Assembly (NCBI GenBank): GCA_902362775.1
Contig: CABIXV010000002.1
Coordinates: forward strand, 63,679-127,678
DNA: 64,000 nucleotides
Direction: 5' to 3'
DNA from: Clostridiales bacterium
GTDB lineage: Bacteria > Bacillota > Clostridia > Oscillospirales > Oscillospiraceae
Both the position numbers and the translations under genes were made by a program. Of this stretch, positions 17,445-26,237 are shown piece after piece. A model generated the notes under the pieces. That model worked only from the letters and a program-made list of their open reading frames with translations. It was not told the origin of the DNA and searched no databases. Positions within the stretch are counted from its first letter, which is position 1. Every line of letters begins with the position of its first letter.

Positions 17445-18605
17445 TTAGTCCTGGGTAGTAGCGTCATACATGGCGTAAGGCACTCGGATCTTAGCCACAT
17501 CAGCGTCAATGGTGAAGGAATCGGTATTGGCCATCAGTTCAGCGCCGTCCTGAACGTTCTTGACCAGGGTGACGATGGTGGAGGCCATGCCCACGGCGTC
17601 CTGCTTGATGGAGCCGGTCATGTTGCCAGCCTTAATCAGAGCCTTGGCGGAGTCGGTGGCGTCAACGCCGAACACGGGGATGATGGTGGTGCCCTCGCCG
17701 TTGTTATAGCCCACGTTCTGCAGAGCGGCGATAGCGCCCTCGGCCATACCGTCGTTGTTGCAGATGACCAGCTCGATCATGTTGTTGTTGCCCTCGTTAT
17801 AGGAGCCCAGCAGAGACACCATGTAGTCGTTGGCAGCCTGAGCGGACCACTTGCCGGCCTGGTCAACCAGGTACTTGGTGGAAGCGGAGGCATCGTAGTA
17901 AGCCAGCTCGGGCTTGCCGCCGTCAGTCAGGATGGCGTTGGCGTCCTCAACGGCGAACTGGGTGCGGGCCTCAGCCTCAGCGTTGGCCTCCTGGCCCTTG
18001 AACATCACATAGGAGATGGTGCCGTCGCCGTTCAGGTCCACGGCGTCGTAGTTGGCCATCAGGTAGTTGCCGATCATCTCACCCTGCATATGGCCGGCGT
18101 CGGGGGCGTTGGTACCTACGAAGGCGCACTTCTCATAGCTGTTGATCACCTCATTGTCGGCGACCTCGCGGTTGAAGAAGATGACGGGGATGTCAGCGGA
18201 GCGGGCGGCCTCAACGATATCCTTGGCGGGATCGGAAGTGGAGGTCTCCACGATGTTGACGATCAGAAGATCGGAACCGGCGGTGATGGCGGTGTTGACC
18301 TGGTCAGTCTGGGTGGGCTGAGAGCCGGCGCCGTCCCAGTTGTTGGGCTCAATGCCCAGGGCCTTCAGCTGCTCGTCCATAGACGCGCGGACGCTGGAGA
18401 TATAGATATCGGAGAAGTCATAGTAGAACACGTCTACCCGCATATCGCTGGCGGGAGTGGCGGTCCCCTGAGAGGTGCTGCCGGCGGCGCTGCCAGCAGA
18501 GCTGCCGGCGTTGCTGTTCGAGCTGTTGTTGTCCTTGCTGCCACATCCGGCAAACAGGCCGATCATCATGACAGCGGCCAGAGCAAGTGCAAGCTTCTTT
18601 TTCAT
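17445..18605 (-). CDS. mglB: Galactose/glucose-binding lipoprotein
   Basis: This 386-residue lipoprotein (lipobox LFAGC, then an Asn/Ser-rich linker) is the ligand-capturing part of the Mgl transporter. The galactose-binding-protein features are clear: VIFFNREV ligand loop (about 168), VGTNAPDAG, a calcium loop LNGDGTISYV (about 201), ICNNDGMAEGAI (about 270) and FGVDATD (about 304). It is the first gene of mglBAC, with AGGAGG 8 bases before the ATG. Two further binding proteins of the same fold lie at the far end of the linked signalling operon. Confidence 0.94.
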   Translation of the reverse strand: MKKKLALALAAVMMIGLFAGCGSKDNNSSNSNAGSSAGSAAGSTSQGTATPASDMRVDVFYYDFSDIYISSVRASMDEQLKALGIEPNNWDGAGSQPTQTDQVNTAITAGSDLLIVNIVETSTSDPAKDIVEAARSADIPVIFFNREVADNEVINSYEKCAFVGTNAPDAGHMQGEMIGNYLMANYDAVDLNGDGTISYVMFKGQEANAEAEARTQFAVEDANAILTDGGKPELAYYDASASTKYLVDQAGKWSAQAANDYMVSLLGSYNEGNNNMIELVICNNDGMAEGAIAALQNVGYNNGEGTTIIPVFGVDATDSAKALIKAGNMTGSIKQDAVGMASTIVTLVKNVQDGAELMANTDSFTIDADVAKIRVPYAMYDATTQD

Positions 18606-18648
18606 TGTTATTCCTCCTGTTTCGTTCAGTTGGCGTCTTACGTAGACT

Positions 18649-18677
18649 CGCTGAAAAAACCGACGTTTCTTTCAGCG
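18649..18677 (-). promoter_or_regulatory. Inverted repeat in the mglB leader
   Basis: CGCTGAAA and TTTCAGCG form a perfect 8-base inverted repeat separated by 13 bases, just downstream of the expected transcription start and 44 bases before the mglB start. It may be an RNA stem or a repressor site (GalR/LacI type). It does not match the usual cre consensus. Confidence 0.4.
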
Positions 18678-18682
18678 TCCTT

Positions 18683-18743
18683 ATTCTAATCGTTTCTCGC
18701 CGCAAAAACGATAGAAAAAACTACGAACTTCTATAAAAAAACT
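18683..18743 (-). promoter_or_regulatory. mglB promoter region with weak -35 and two A-tract direct repeats
   Basis: A -10 box TAGAAT (18688-18683) has no recognisable -35 hexamer at the right distance. Upstream, two AAAAAACT-ending direct repeats (18711-18722 and 18732-18743 on the plus strand) lie 21 bases, two helical turns, apart, with the nearer one over the -35 position. That is the geometry expected for an AraC-type activator such as the YesN-like regulator at 12955-14559. A-tracts recur by chance, so the site is tentative. Confidence 0.35.
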
Positions 18744-18855
18744 TGGTTTCGTGAGCAAACAAGAGAAAAATTTTCCGAAAAAAGACGAACCCAGCCCTTT
18801 TACCCTTACAGTATACCCCTCATTTCTCCTGCCTTACACCACAAATTGAAGCAAT

Positions 18856-18882
18856 AAAAAAGACGGCCTTGAACAGGTCGTC
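18856..18882 (-). terminator. Terminator of the GNAT gene
   Basis: A GACG-CC/GG-CGTC stem with one A-C mismatch is followed on the minus strand by TTTTTTATTG. It lies shortly after the stop at 18898. Confidence 0.75.
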
Positions 18883-18897
18883 CTTCGTGCAGGGGAA

Positions 18898-19164
18898 TTA
18901 AAGCAGATCAGACTGATCAGGGTGCTCCTTGAACCACTTTGCCGCGTAGCTACAGGTTGCCTTGGCACGCAGGCCCTCCATCCGGATCTGCCGCACGGCA
19001 GCATCCAGCAGCTGGCCGGCCACCCCCTGTCCCCGCAGGGACTGGTCTACAAAGGTGTGGTCAATGTCAGCCACCCCCTCTGAAATGGGGAATGTGACCT
19101 CTGCCACCAGCTTTCCCTGTTCATCCAAGGCAAAAATGCGCTCCCGCTCATGCTGAAACTCCAT
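18898..19164 (-). CDS. Small GNAT-family N-acetyltransferase (YidJ/GCN5-like)
   Basis: This 88-residue protein is a minimal single-domain GNAT of the COG2388 type. It has the acetyl-CoA loop (FVDQSLRGQGVAGQLLDAAV, about residues 38-57) and ends with the CSYAAKWFKEHP segment that is characteristic of this short subfamily. The substrate is unknown. The frame opens with a GTG at 19173 and ATGs at 19170 and 19164; AGAGG lies 8 bases before the last, so I chose 19164. It is a single-gene unit with its own terminator. Confidence 0.85.
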   Translation of the reverse strand: MEFQHERERIFALDEQGKLVAEVTFPISEGVADIDHTFVDQSLRGQGVAGQLLDAAVRQIRMEGLRAKATCSYAAKWFKEHPDQSDLL

Positions 19165-19267
19165 ATCCATCACCTCTTAAAAGGTAGTATACCTTACTTT
19201 CAGATAGAAGGCAAGACAGGACCATCTTTCTTTTTTGCTTTCAAAATAAAAAAACAAAAAAATTCTA

Positions 19268-19295
19268 TTGACAATTTTCTATCCTCTGCTATAAT
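19268..19295 (+). promoter_or_regulatory. tRNA-Gln promoter
   Basis: Perfect TTGACA (19268-19273) and TATAAT (19290-19295) boxes are 16 bases apart, placing the start about 25 bases before the tRNA. Confidence 0.85.
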
Positions 19296-19326
19296 AACAT
19301 TCGTGCTTGCGACAGCAGGCGCAAAT

Positions 19327-19400
19327 AGCGGGATTGTGTAAGGGTAGCACGACAGACTCTGACTCTGTTTGTGAGGGTTCGAATCCTTCTCCCGCTGCCA
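19327..19400 (+). tRNA. tRNA-Gln (anticodon CTG)
   Basis: A complete 74-base cloverleaf can be drawn: acceptor AGCGGGA/TCCCGCT, D arm GTG/CAC, anticodon stem ACAGA/TCTGT with loop CTCTGAC, T arm GAGGG/CCTTC with TTCGAAT, discriminator G and an encoded CCA. The anticodon CTG reads CAG. It has its own promoter and terminator. Confidence 0.93.
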
Positions 19401-19401
19401 C

Positions 19402-19437
19402 GTCGGAGCAAACGTTATGTCGTTTGCTCCGACTTTT
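19402..19437 (+). terminator. Terminator of tRNA-Gln
   Basis: A perfect 13-base-pair stem (GTCGGAGCAAACG/CGTTTGCTCCGAC) is followed by TTTTCT. The identical stem terminates tRNA-Leu at 40851-40886. Confidence 0.92.
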
Positions 19438-19449
19438 CTATTTAAAATT

Positions 19450-19578
19450 CAGAGCGCACTCATTTTGTTCCTCCTCTTTTCCAAACCGAACCCGCTGTCA
19501 CTGGGCTTCGATCTGGGTCCATCGCTTTACAGCGGTTTGGTCTTATGATGAGAAAACGCCTGTTTTACCGTCCTTTAC
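19450..19578 (+). repeat. tRNA-downstream repeat, single copy
   Basis: This stretch, read in the direction of the tRNA, matches the units found behind tRNA-Leu at 40440-40845 (read on the minus strand). Shared blocks are GAGCGCACTCATTTTGTT, CTCCTC-TTTCCAAACCG, CCCGCT-GGGC and, at the end, ACCGTCCTTTAC. Within it CCAAACCG and CGGTTTGG can pair around the inner hairpin. Short frames across it are not convincing genes. Confidence 0.7.
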
Positions 19579-19585
19579 AAGCTAG

Positions 19586-19626
19586 AACCCCTGAAAGTGC
19601 TAAAAAGCACTTTCAGGGGTTTTTTA
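19586..19626 (+). terminator. Strong terminator with no clear upstream gene
   Basis: A perfect 16-base-pair stem (AACCCCTGAAAGTGCT arm) with an AAAA loop is followed by TTTT. It closes the tRNA-Gln/repeat block, which suggests that transcription runs through the repeat. Confidence 0.88.
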
Positions 19627-20182
19627 CTGATCAACACTATTTTTTCGCCTGTTGGTGTTGGAATAAATCGGCTATTCTACCATCTTATGTATATTCTGTG
19701 CAATTTTCCTCTCCTTATTCTCAGCATCGTATATCTCTTTGTTTACGGTGTAGTGAGCAAGCAGGTCAAGAAAAGAAAGGGAGCAAAGGCTTAATCTTCT
19801 CATATCAGATACTGGGACAGTTGAGCGATGATAGTTTCATTGACAGATTCAACAGAATACTCAGCAGCATATAATCTTAACCCGGCCTCCCCGCATCTCC
19901 AAAATTAGGATTATCTTACAGATAGAATCTCGAAACGCAAAAACGTTACACTTAAACGGTGACAAGGAAAAATATAATTTCATTATATGGAAGCAAACAG
20001 GGCCAGCGATACATTCACTGGCCCTGTTTGCTTTGATGGTACCAAAGCAAATAGCAGATATATCCGTATGCCCTTCTCATACCTTCCCAGCTCTCAGGAT
20101 CAGCTGGACGTTTGACTTGAGCTCTGCCGAATTGTCGGCAGCTGCCCTTTCGCATGGAGGTTTAAATACGTCAGAATGTTTT
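19627..20182 (+). other. Intergenic region without a supported gene
   Basis: A 35-codon frame at 19687-19794 would encode a hydrophobic stretch with a basic tail (ending KQVKKRKGAKA), but it lacks a ribosome site and I do not call it. A perfect 15-base-pair inverted repeat (AGCAAACAGGGCCAG arm) at 19992-20032 looks like a terminator usable from either side, probably for the minus-strand gene ending at 20183. The remainder is AT-rich with nothing recognised. Confidence 0.5.
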
Positions 20183-20413
20183 TTAGTCCTGCCCCAGCTC
20201 ATCCAGGCGGTCCTGCAGCTCGTCCACCAGGTCCTCCAGCTCCTCATGGAGCTCTCCCCAGCGTTCGTGTTCCTCTGTACCCATATGCTCTGGTTCCTGT
20301 CCGTCTAACCGGTCTATCTGATCCCTCACCCGGTCCAGCCAGGCCAGGAGCGCCCTCCGGTCCAGGCCTTCCGGGGCCTCTCTGCCACCGCGGAAGGTGA
20401 TAATATCCGCCAT
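20183..20413 (-). CDS. Small acidic coiled-coil protein, unknown function
   Basis: The 76-residue product begins MADIITFRGGREAPEGLD and ends in a charged heptad-like stretch (ELHEELEDLVDELQDRLDEL), so it is probably a short coiled coil. No catalytic or DNA-binding motif is seen. The start at 20413 is 2 bases after the methyltransferase stop, and its AAGGGG ribosome site lies inside the last codons of that gene, so it is translated from the same mRNA. I do not recognise a family. Expression in step with an RNA-modifying enzyme is the only functional hint. Confidence 0.7.
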   Translation of the reverse strand: MADIITFRGGREAPEGLDRRALLAWLDRVRDQIDRLDGQEPEHMGTEEHERWGELHEELEDLVDELQDRLDELGQD

Positions 20414-20415
20414 AT

Positions 20416-21252
20416 TTACCCCTTCTTTTTCACCCGCAGCTGCCAAAAGGCCACCGCGCTGGCTGCTGCCACGTTGAGAGAGTCCACCCCGTGTCCCATA
20501 GGGATGCATACCGTATCGTCACACCCGGCCACTGTGGCAGGAGCCAGGCCATCCCCCTCTGTTCCCAAGACCAGGGCCAGCTTGTCCTCCGCCATCAGGC
20601 GCGGGTCCTCAATGCTGATCGCCCTGCTGTCCAAAGCCAGGGCCGCTGTCCGGAAGCCCAGCTCTTTCAGCCGTTCCAGTCCAGGCCTGGGCCACTGGGA
20701 GGCGTCGCTCCCAATCCAGGTCCACGGGATTTGGAAGACAGTACCCATACTTACCCGGACCGCCCTGCGATGGAGCGGGTCGCAGCAGGTAGGGGTGACC
20801 AACACGCCGTCCAGGTCCAGCGCCGCCGCCGAACGGAAGATCGCCCCCACATTGGTCGCGTCCACGATCCCCTCCAGGACAGCGATTCGGCGGGCGCCGG
20901 CGCACACCTTCTCCACCCTGGGCAGTACCGGACGTCCCATGGCACACAGCATCCCCCTGGTGAGGTGATAGCCGGTCAGCGCCGTCAAAATCTGGTCGTC
21001 CGCGGTGTAGACCGGCACCTCCCCGCACCGCTCTATAAGAGCCCGCCCCGCTCCCTCCAAATGTTTGTGTCCCATCAGCAGGGCGATGGGCTGACAGCCG
21101 CTGTCCAGAGCATGTCCAATCACTTTGGCGCTCTCCGCGATAAAGATCCCCTTTTCCGGCTCTCTCCGGCTACGCAGCTGCCCCTCTGTTAGTCGGGCAA
21201 AGAGATCCAGCTCTGGCACCCTCCAGTCCGTTATCTCGATCACATGGGCCAT
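20416..21252 (-). CDS. SpoU/TrmH-family RNA 2'-O-methyltransferase
   Basis: This 278-residue enzyme methylates a ribose in rRNA or tRNA with SAM. It has an N-terminal RNA-binding SpoU-substrate-binding-like region (FIAESAKVIGHAL) and the SPOUT catalytic domain with its deep trefoil knot: motif 1 VDATNVGAIFRSAAAL (about 140), motif 2 LVLGTEGDGL (about 220) and motif 3 IPMGHGVDSLNVAAASAV (about 243). The start at 21252 has GGAGGA 9 bases upstream; the frame to 21354 is unsupported. The exact target cannot be told from sequence. Confidence 0.9.
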   Translation of the reverse strand: MAHVIEITDWRVPELDLFARLTEGQLRSRREPEKGIFIAESAKVIGHALDSGCQPIALLMGHKHLEGAGRALIERCGEVPVYTADDQILTALTGYHLTRGMLCAMGRPVLPRVEKVCAGARRIAVLEGIVDATNVGAIFRSAAALDLDGVLVTPTCCDPLHRRAVRVSMGTVFQIPWTWIGSDASQWPRPGLERLKELGFRTAALALDSRAISIEDPRLMAEDKLALVLGTEGDGLAPATVAGCDDTVCIPMGHGVDSLNVAAASAVAFWQLRVKKKG

Positions 21253-21465
21253 CGTTCCGCTCCTCCAATGTTTAGGAAGGGAGGTCAGCCCCGCTTGTCC
21301 CGCCGGTTCTCCCCTCGTTTCTGTCATTTTACCACAGCCCGCCACAGGGTACAAGGGACACCTAGGACGCTGCCCTATACCAGTCCACCCCGCCGCCCGG
21401 CAGCGTATCTGTCCGAATTTGTAAAAAGTTTAGATTTTCCCCCTTCTTTTTTTACAAACAGGCAC

Positions 21466-21471
21466 TATAAT
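21466..21471 (+). promoter_or_regulatory. -10 box of the two-component operon
   Basis: TATAAT at 21466-21471 lies 27 bases before the kinase start. No -35 hexamer of good quality is present at 16-18 bases upstream, though the region is T-rich. An activator, possibly the cognate regulator, may be needed. Confidence 0.45.
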
Positions 21472-21498
21472 AAAATCATTATTATGGGAGGTGTCTGT

Positions 21499-22932
21499 AT
21501 GAGCATCAAGCGACACCTATTTTTCTATAATACTATATCGGTGTTTACGGCTCTGGTGGTCATGTTGCTGGTCAGCGGGGTAACCACCCACTTTACCGCA
21601 GAAAACTACCGGCGGCAGAGTATGGCATCCATGGACGTGACTGCTACCATTGAGGTGCAGGAACTGCTCCAAGGGGAGGAAATCATACGAAAAGACTGGC
21701 CCGCCCTGGACCATCAGCTTCGGACACGGGGATATGCACTGACCGTCACCACACAGGAGGGGGATCCTGTATTCTCCTCTTTGGATCCGGCCCAGGACCG
21801 GCTATACCATGAGGTGGGCCAGGAAGCGAACTGGGTGGAGGCCACCCCTATCACTATCCAGAGTGCTGATATGGTCATGGTAGGCACAATCAGCGACAAC
21901 TACTCGGTTGTATCAGTCTCCACCCCCGCCATGCCCATGTTTCTGGGCAGCAAGAGGCCCCCGGCTGAGATTGCCGTCCTTTCCATGGTCCTTAGCGGAA
22001 TGGCTGCCATTGTCGTTATCGTGGCGCTCAATCTGCTGTTTACCCGCCGGCAGGTCAGAAGGCTGCTGGCACCGGTGGACGCCCTCGCCCGGGCTGCCCG
22101 GCGTGTGGAGGAGGGGGACTTCTCCCAGCCGGTGGACTACGGCGGACAGGATGAGTTCTCCTCGGTGTGTACCGCCTTTAACCAGATGCAGGAGCACCTG
22201 TTGGCCGAGCGGGAGAAGTCCGCGGCCTATGAGCGGGCCCGCACCGATCTGGTATCTGGTATCTCCCACGACCTCCGCACCCCCCTCACCTCGGTCAAAG
22301 GATATATCAAGGGACTGCGGGACGGGGTGGCCCAAACTCCCGAGCGCCAGCTCCAGTATCTGGATATCGCCTACCGCAAGGCCTGTGATATGGACATACT
22401 GCTCCAACGGCTATTTGATTTCTCCCGCCTGGAGACAGGGAACCTCCCCCTCTTTCCCGAGCCCGCCGATCTGGGGGACTTTGTATCCCACTTTGTCCAG
22501 GAGGCTGGCCAGGAGTTGGAACAGGAGGGCGGCCGGGTGGAGCTCCACATGATCCCCTCCGCTCACCCGGTGTCTATGGACTCAGAGCAGATCTACCGGG
22601 TACTGAACAATCTGAAGGACAACGCCCTTCGGTACGCCGGGGCCAATCCGCTAATCCTCACCCTGACCGTATGGCGGCAGGGCGACATGGAATGCGTCCG
22701 CTTCGCTGACAATGGTCACGGGGTAGCGCAGGAGTGTCTGCCCCGCCTGTTTGAACGGTTTTGGCGGGAGGACCAGGCCCGGAGCAGCCAGAACGGCGAG
22801 GGCAGCGGCCTGGGGCTGTATATCGCCAAATGCATCATCGAGGCCCACGGAGGGACTATCCGGGTTAAAAACGACGGGGGGCTGGTCTTTGAGATCGCCC
22901 TGCCCCGAAGGGAGGACGACTGCCATGGCTAA
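21499..22932 (+). CDS. Membrane sensor histidine kinase (HAMP-HisKA-HATPase)
   Basis: The 477-residue kinase has a TM helix at about residues 11-32, an extracellular region of some 120 residues, a second TM (about 155-177, ending LLFTRRQV), a HAMP domain (RLLAPVDALARAARRVEEGDF), the HisKA box SGISHDLRTPLTSVKGY with the phosphorylated His, and a HATPase domain (NNLKDNALRYA, ADNGHG, GSGLGLYIAKCI). The start at 21499 has GGGAGG upstream; the longer frame from 21244 overlaps the divergent methyltransferase. Its stop overlaps the regulator start by 8 bases. The efflux genes downstream are the likely regulon. Confidence 0.92.
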   Translation: MSIKRHLFFYNTISVFTALVVMLLVSGVTTHFTAENYRRQSMASMDVTATIEVQELLQGEEIIRKDWPALDHQLRTRGYALTVTTQEGDPVFSSLDPAQDRLYHEVGQEANWVEATPITIQSADMVMVGTISDNYSVVSVSTPAMPMFLGSKRPPAEIAVLSMVLSGMAAIVVIVALNLLFTRRQVRRLLAPVDALARAARRVEEGDFSQPVDYGGQDEFSSVCTAFNQMQEHLLAEREKSAAYERARTDLVSGISHDLRTPLTSVKGYIKGLRDGVAQTPERQLQYLDIAYRKACDMDILLQRLFDFSRLETGNLPLFPEPADLGDFVSHFVQEAGQELEQEGGRVELHMIPSAHPVSMDSEQIYRVLNNLKDNALRYAGANPLILTLTVWRQGDMECVRFADNGHGVAQECLPRLFERFWREDQARSSQNGEGSGLGLYIAKCIIEAHGGTIRVKNDGGLVFEIALPRREDDCHG

Positions 22933-23614
22933 ACTTCTGCTGGCTGAGGACGACCAGGCTATCTCTATGCTGGAGCGGGACTATCTGGAGATGGAGGGCT
23001 ATGAGATCACGGCGGTAGACAACGGACAGGCCGCCATCACAGAGGCACTGAAGGGGGAGTATGACCTGATCCTGTTGGATCTGATGCTTCCTGGCTGCAA
23101 TGGGTACGACGTTTGCCGTCTCATTCGGGACAAAATAGACATTCCCATCCTGATGGTGACTGCCCGTACCGAGTCAGTAGACAAGGTCCGGGGGCTGGGT
23201 CTTGGGGCGGACGACTACATCGCCAAGCCTTTTGACCCGGCGGAGCTGGTGGCCCGTGTCAAATCCCATCTGGCCCGCTATGCCCGGCTTACCGGCGGCC
23301 AGGAGGAACAGGAGGCCCTCACGGTTGGGGATCTCCGCATCCTGCCCCAGAGCTGGAAGGTCTTTAAAGGGGAGCGGGAGGTCAAGATGCCCAACCGGGA
23401 GTTCGCTCTGCTGAAATTTCTGGCGGAGCACCCCAATGTGGTCTTCTCCAAGGAAAAGCTGTTTGAGGCCATCTGGGGCTGTGACTATCTGGGGGACAGC
23501 GCCACTGTCACCGTCCACATCGGCCGCATCCGGGACAAGGTGGAGGACGACCCAGCTCACCCCACACTCATCGAAACCGTATGGGGCGCAGGCTACCGCC
23601 TAAACCGGCAATAA
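22925..23614 (+). CDS. OmpR/PhoB-type response regulator
   Basis: This 229-residue regulator has a receiver domain (LLLAEDDQ acidic pocket, Asp in LILLDLMLPG, Thr in MVTAR, Lys in YIAKPFD) and a C-terminal winged helix (TVTVHIGRIRDKVEDDP, ETVWGAGYRL). It begins at 22925 in an ATGGCTAA overlap with the kinase stop. A terminator follows, so the export genes downstream are probably transcribed separately but are the natural target. Confidence 0.94.
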   Translation: MAKLLLAEDDQAISMLERDYLEMEGYEITAVDNGQAAITEALKGEYDLILLDLMLPGCNGYDVCRLIRDKIDIPILMVTARTESVDKVRGLGLGADDYIAKPFDPAELVARVKSHLARYARLTGGQEEQEALTVGDLRILPQSWKVFKGEREVKMPNREFALLKFLAEHPNVVFSKEKLFEAIWGCDYLGDSATVTVHIGRIRDKVEDDPAHPTLIETVWGAGYRLNRQ

Positions 23615-23620
23615 CTGATA

Positions 23621-23659
23621 AAACGCCGCTGAGAAGTCTATCGCTTCTCGGCGGCGTTT
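23621..23659 (+). terminator. Terminator of the two-component operon
   Basis: AAACGCCGC-GAGAAG pairs with CTTCTC-GCGGCGTTT across a 7-base loop, with a short T-run inside the 3' arm, 7 bases after the regulator stop. Confidence 0.75.
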
Positions 23660-23764
23660 GAAATTGTTTGAGTCCTGTTTATCTTTTGTTGTGATTTTCT
23701 CCTCCCCCCGTTCAAATTTGTTAGATACACTGGACCTACCTTATGTTGGAAAGGACAGTGTCCC

Positions 23765-25489
23765 ATGATGAAGTTACCGGTTTTATTGAAGCGAGAAGTC
23801 CCGTCACTGGAGGATACCCCTCCCAAGTCGGGCTCCAGTCCGTGGAAAAAGAGACTGCTGAGGAAAAGGGTACTGATCCCCGCAGTGGCCTGTGTGGTGG
23901 CCCTCTCTCTGGGGATACACTTTTTCGGGGGCGGCCAGACCGCCCTGGCCGCCGACTTGACCTATACCACCGCAGCGGTGGAGCGGCGGGATATCACCTC
24001 CGAGATCACCGGAAGTGGGTCTCTGGAGGCGGCCAACTCCTATTCCGTCACCTCCCTGGTGGATGGCACCATCCTCGCTGACTATTTTGAGGAGGGGGAT
24101 CAAGTGAACGAGGACACTGTTCTCTACGATATCGACAGCTCTGACATGGCCAGCTCTCTGGAGCAGAGTGAGATCTCTCTGAGTCAGGCCCAGCGCAGCT
24201 ACAACAATAAGTTGAAGGACCTGGCTGACCTGACCGTCATCGCTCCCAAAGCAGGACAGGTGGTGGATATCGCCGTGGAGGCAGGGGACGATGTGAGCGC
24301 GGGGCAGACCGTCGCCACCATCCGGGACTCAGACACTATGACTTTGAAGGTCCCTTTCCTGGCCGATGAGGCAGCCGGTTTCTATGTGGGCCAGAGCGCC
24401 CAGGTCACCCTGGACAGCACCTTTGAAGTGCTGAATGGCACAGTCACGGAGGTATCTGGCGTGGATCAGGTGCTGACAGGCAACGTCATTGTCCGGGATG
24501 TGACCATACAAGTCAGCAATCCTGGCGGTTTGTCCACCAGCCAGACAGGCTCTGCCACAGTGGACGGCTGCGCCAGCGCCAGCGGAGGCAGCTTCTCCTA
24601 TCTGGCAGAGCGGTCAGTAACTGCCGAGGTCTCTGGCACTGTCGCCAGCATCCACGTCAGCGAGGGCGACCGTCTCTCCCAGGGGGGAGCTATCCTCACG
24701 CTGACCAGCGATAATCTGGAGGATGAGCTCCAAAGCGCCGCCGAGGCTTTGAGAAATGCGGAGCTTTCTCTGGAGAGCCGGTATGACCAGCTGGATAACT
24801 ACACCATCACCTCCCCCATCTCCGGCACTGTCATCGACAAGAACTACAACGCGGGGGAAAACATCGAGACTGGTCAGACCCTGTGCTCCATCTACGACCT
24901 GTCCTATCTTACCCTGACGCTTAATGTGGATGAGCTGGACATCTCCAATATCCAGGTGGGGCAGCAGGTGCTTATCACCGCCGAAGCGGTGGAGGGCCGG
25001 ACCTACACAGGAGTAGTCACCAAGGTCAGTGTGGCCGGCACCTCCTCCAGCGGGACCACCACCTATCCGGTCACCATCCGCATTGATGAGACAGACGGTC
25101 TTCTCCCCGGCATGAATGTGGATGCCACCATCACACTGGACAGCGCCGGCGGCGTACTGGCCATTCCCAGCGCCGCCCTTAACCGGGGGAACACCGTTCT
25201 GGTCACCGCCGACTCCCCCAGCGCCGCCAATGGCACTCTGATGGAGGGCATCGGCGGGGACGGCGAACAGTATTATTCCGTCCCTGTGGAAGTAGGCGTC
25301 AGCGACGACAGCTACATTGAAATCATCTCCGGCCTGCAGGAGGGGGACACCGTGGCCTATATCCCAACCACCTCCTCGGGCAGCTTCGAGATGGGCAGCA
25401 TGATGATGATACCTGGCGGAGGCATGGGCAGCGTTACCATCAGCGGCGGGCCCGGAGGCGGTATGGGCGGCGGGCCTGGAGGGTTCTGA
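23765..25489 (+). CDS. MacA/HlyD-type membrane fusion protein
   Basis: This 574-residue protein has one TM near residues 35-52 and then the adaptor fold: a barrel-sandwich (biotinyl-lipoyl-like) hybrid with a short coiled-coil hairpin (SSLEQSEISLSQAQRSYNNKL), a second lipoyl-like unit with TITSPISGTVIDKNYNAGENIETGQTL and b-barrel domains (VGQQVLITAEAVEGRTYTG). It ends in a Gly/Met-rich tail (GGPGGGMGGGPGGF). In Gram-positive bacteria such proteins work with a MacB-type pump without an outer-membrane channel. It is the first gene of the export operon, 1 base ahead of the ATPase. Length above 450 reflects the duplicated lipoyl region. Confidence 0.88.
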   Translation: MMKLPVLLKREVPSLEDTPPKSGSSPWKKRLLRKRVLIPAVACVVALSLGIHFFGGGQTALAADLTYTTAAVERRDITSEITGSGSLEAANSYSVTSLVDGTILADYFEEGDQVNEDTVLYDIDSSDMASSLEQSEISLSQAQRSYNNKLKDLADLTVIAPKAGQVVDIAVEAGDDVSAGQTVATIRDSDTMTLKVPFLADEAAGFYVGQSAQVTLDSTFEVLNGTVTEVSGVDQVLTGNVIVRDVTIQVSNPGGLSTSQTGSATVDGCASASGGSFSYLAERSVTAEVSGTVASIHVSEGDRLSQGGAILTLTSDNLEDELQSAAEALRNAELSLESRYDQLDNYTITSPISGTVIDKNYNAGENIETGQTLCSIYDLSYLTLTLNVDELDISNIQVGQQVLITAEAVEGRTYTGVVTKVSVAGTSSSGTTTYPVTIRIDETDGLLPGMNVDATITLDSAGGVLAIPSAALNRGNTVLVTADSPSAANGTLMEGIGGDGEQYYSVPVEVGVSDDSYIEIISGLQEGDTVAYIPTTSSGSFEMGSMMMIPGGGMGSVTISGGPGGGMGGGPGGF

Positions 25490-25490
25490 T

Positions 25491-26237
25491 ATGAGCGCAC
25501 TGATCACCTTTCAGAACGTCTGCAAGTATTACCATATGGGGGACGCCACGGTAAAGGCCGCCGACCACATCTCCTTTGAGATCTGCAAGGGGGAATTCGT
25601 GGCCATCGTAGGTTCCTCCGGTTCTGGCAAGTCCACATGTATGAATATCATCGGCTGCCTGGATGTACCCTCGGAGGGCACCTACCTCCTCCAGGGCCGG
25701 GATGTGGGCCAGATGAACAAAAATGAGCTGGCAGAGATTCGGAACGAGATGCTTGGCTTCATCTTCCAGCAGTACAATCTCCTGCCCAAGCTGAATCTGC
25801 TGGAAAATGTAGAGGTCCCGCTGATGTACGCCGGGGTGGCTAAGGGGGAGCGCCGGGAGCGGGCCCACCAAGCGCTGGCCCAGGTGGGGCTGGACGACAA
25901 GTGGCGCCATAAGCCTATGGAACTGTCCGGCGGCCAGCAGCAGCGGGTATCTATCGCCCGCGCTTTGGTCGGCCATCCCTCTGTCATTCTGGCCGATGAG
26001 CCCACCGGAGCGTTAGACTCCCGCACTGGGCGGGAAGTGCTGGCCATGCTCCAGGACCTCCATGAACAGGGTCACACCGTAGTGCTCATCACCCACGACA
26101 ACTCCATTGCTGTCCAGGCCCAGCGAATCATCCGTCTGGAGGACGGACATGTGGTATATGACGGCCCCTCCGACGATCCGGAGGCGGTAGTCACCCCCCG
26201 GGCCGCCGGAGCAAGGAAAGGGGGACAGCCCCAATGA
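25491..26237 (+). CDS. MacB/LolD-type ABC export ATPase
   Basis: The 248-residue ATPase has Walker [10 protein letters not shown], the family insert [18 protein letters not shown] (Q-loop), signature [15 protein letters not shown], Walker [14 protein letters not shown] and the H-loop ITHD. This is the standard pattern of the MacB/LolD/FtsE group, which moves peptides, lipids or drugs out of the membrane. It overlaps the permease gene by 4 bases and partners it and the HlyD-like adaptor. Confidence 0.94.
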   Translation: MSALITFQNVCKYYHMGDATVKAADHISFEICKGEFVAIVGSSGSGKSTCMNIIGCLDVPSEGTYLLQGRDVGQMNKNELAEIRNEMLGFIFQQYNLLPKLNLLENVEVPLMYAGVAKGERRERAHQALAQVGLDDKWRHKPMELSGGQQQRVSIARALVGHPSVILADEPTGALDSRTGREVLAMLQDLHEQGHTVVLITHDNSIAVQAQRIIRLEDGHVVYDGPSDDPEAVVTPRAAGARKGGQPQ

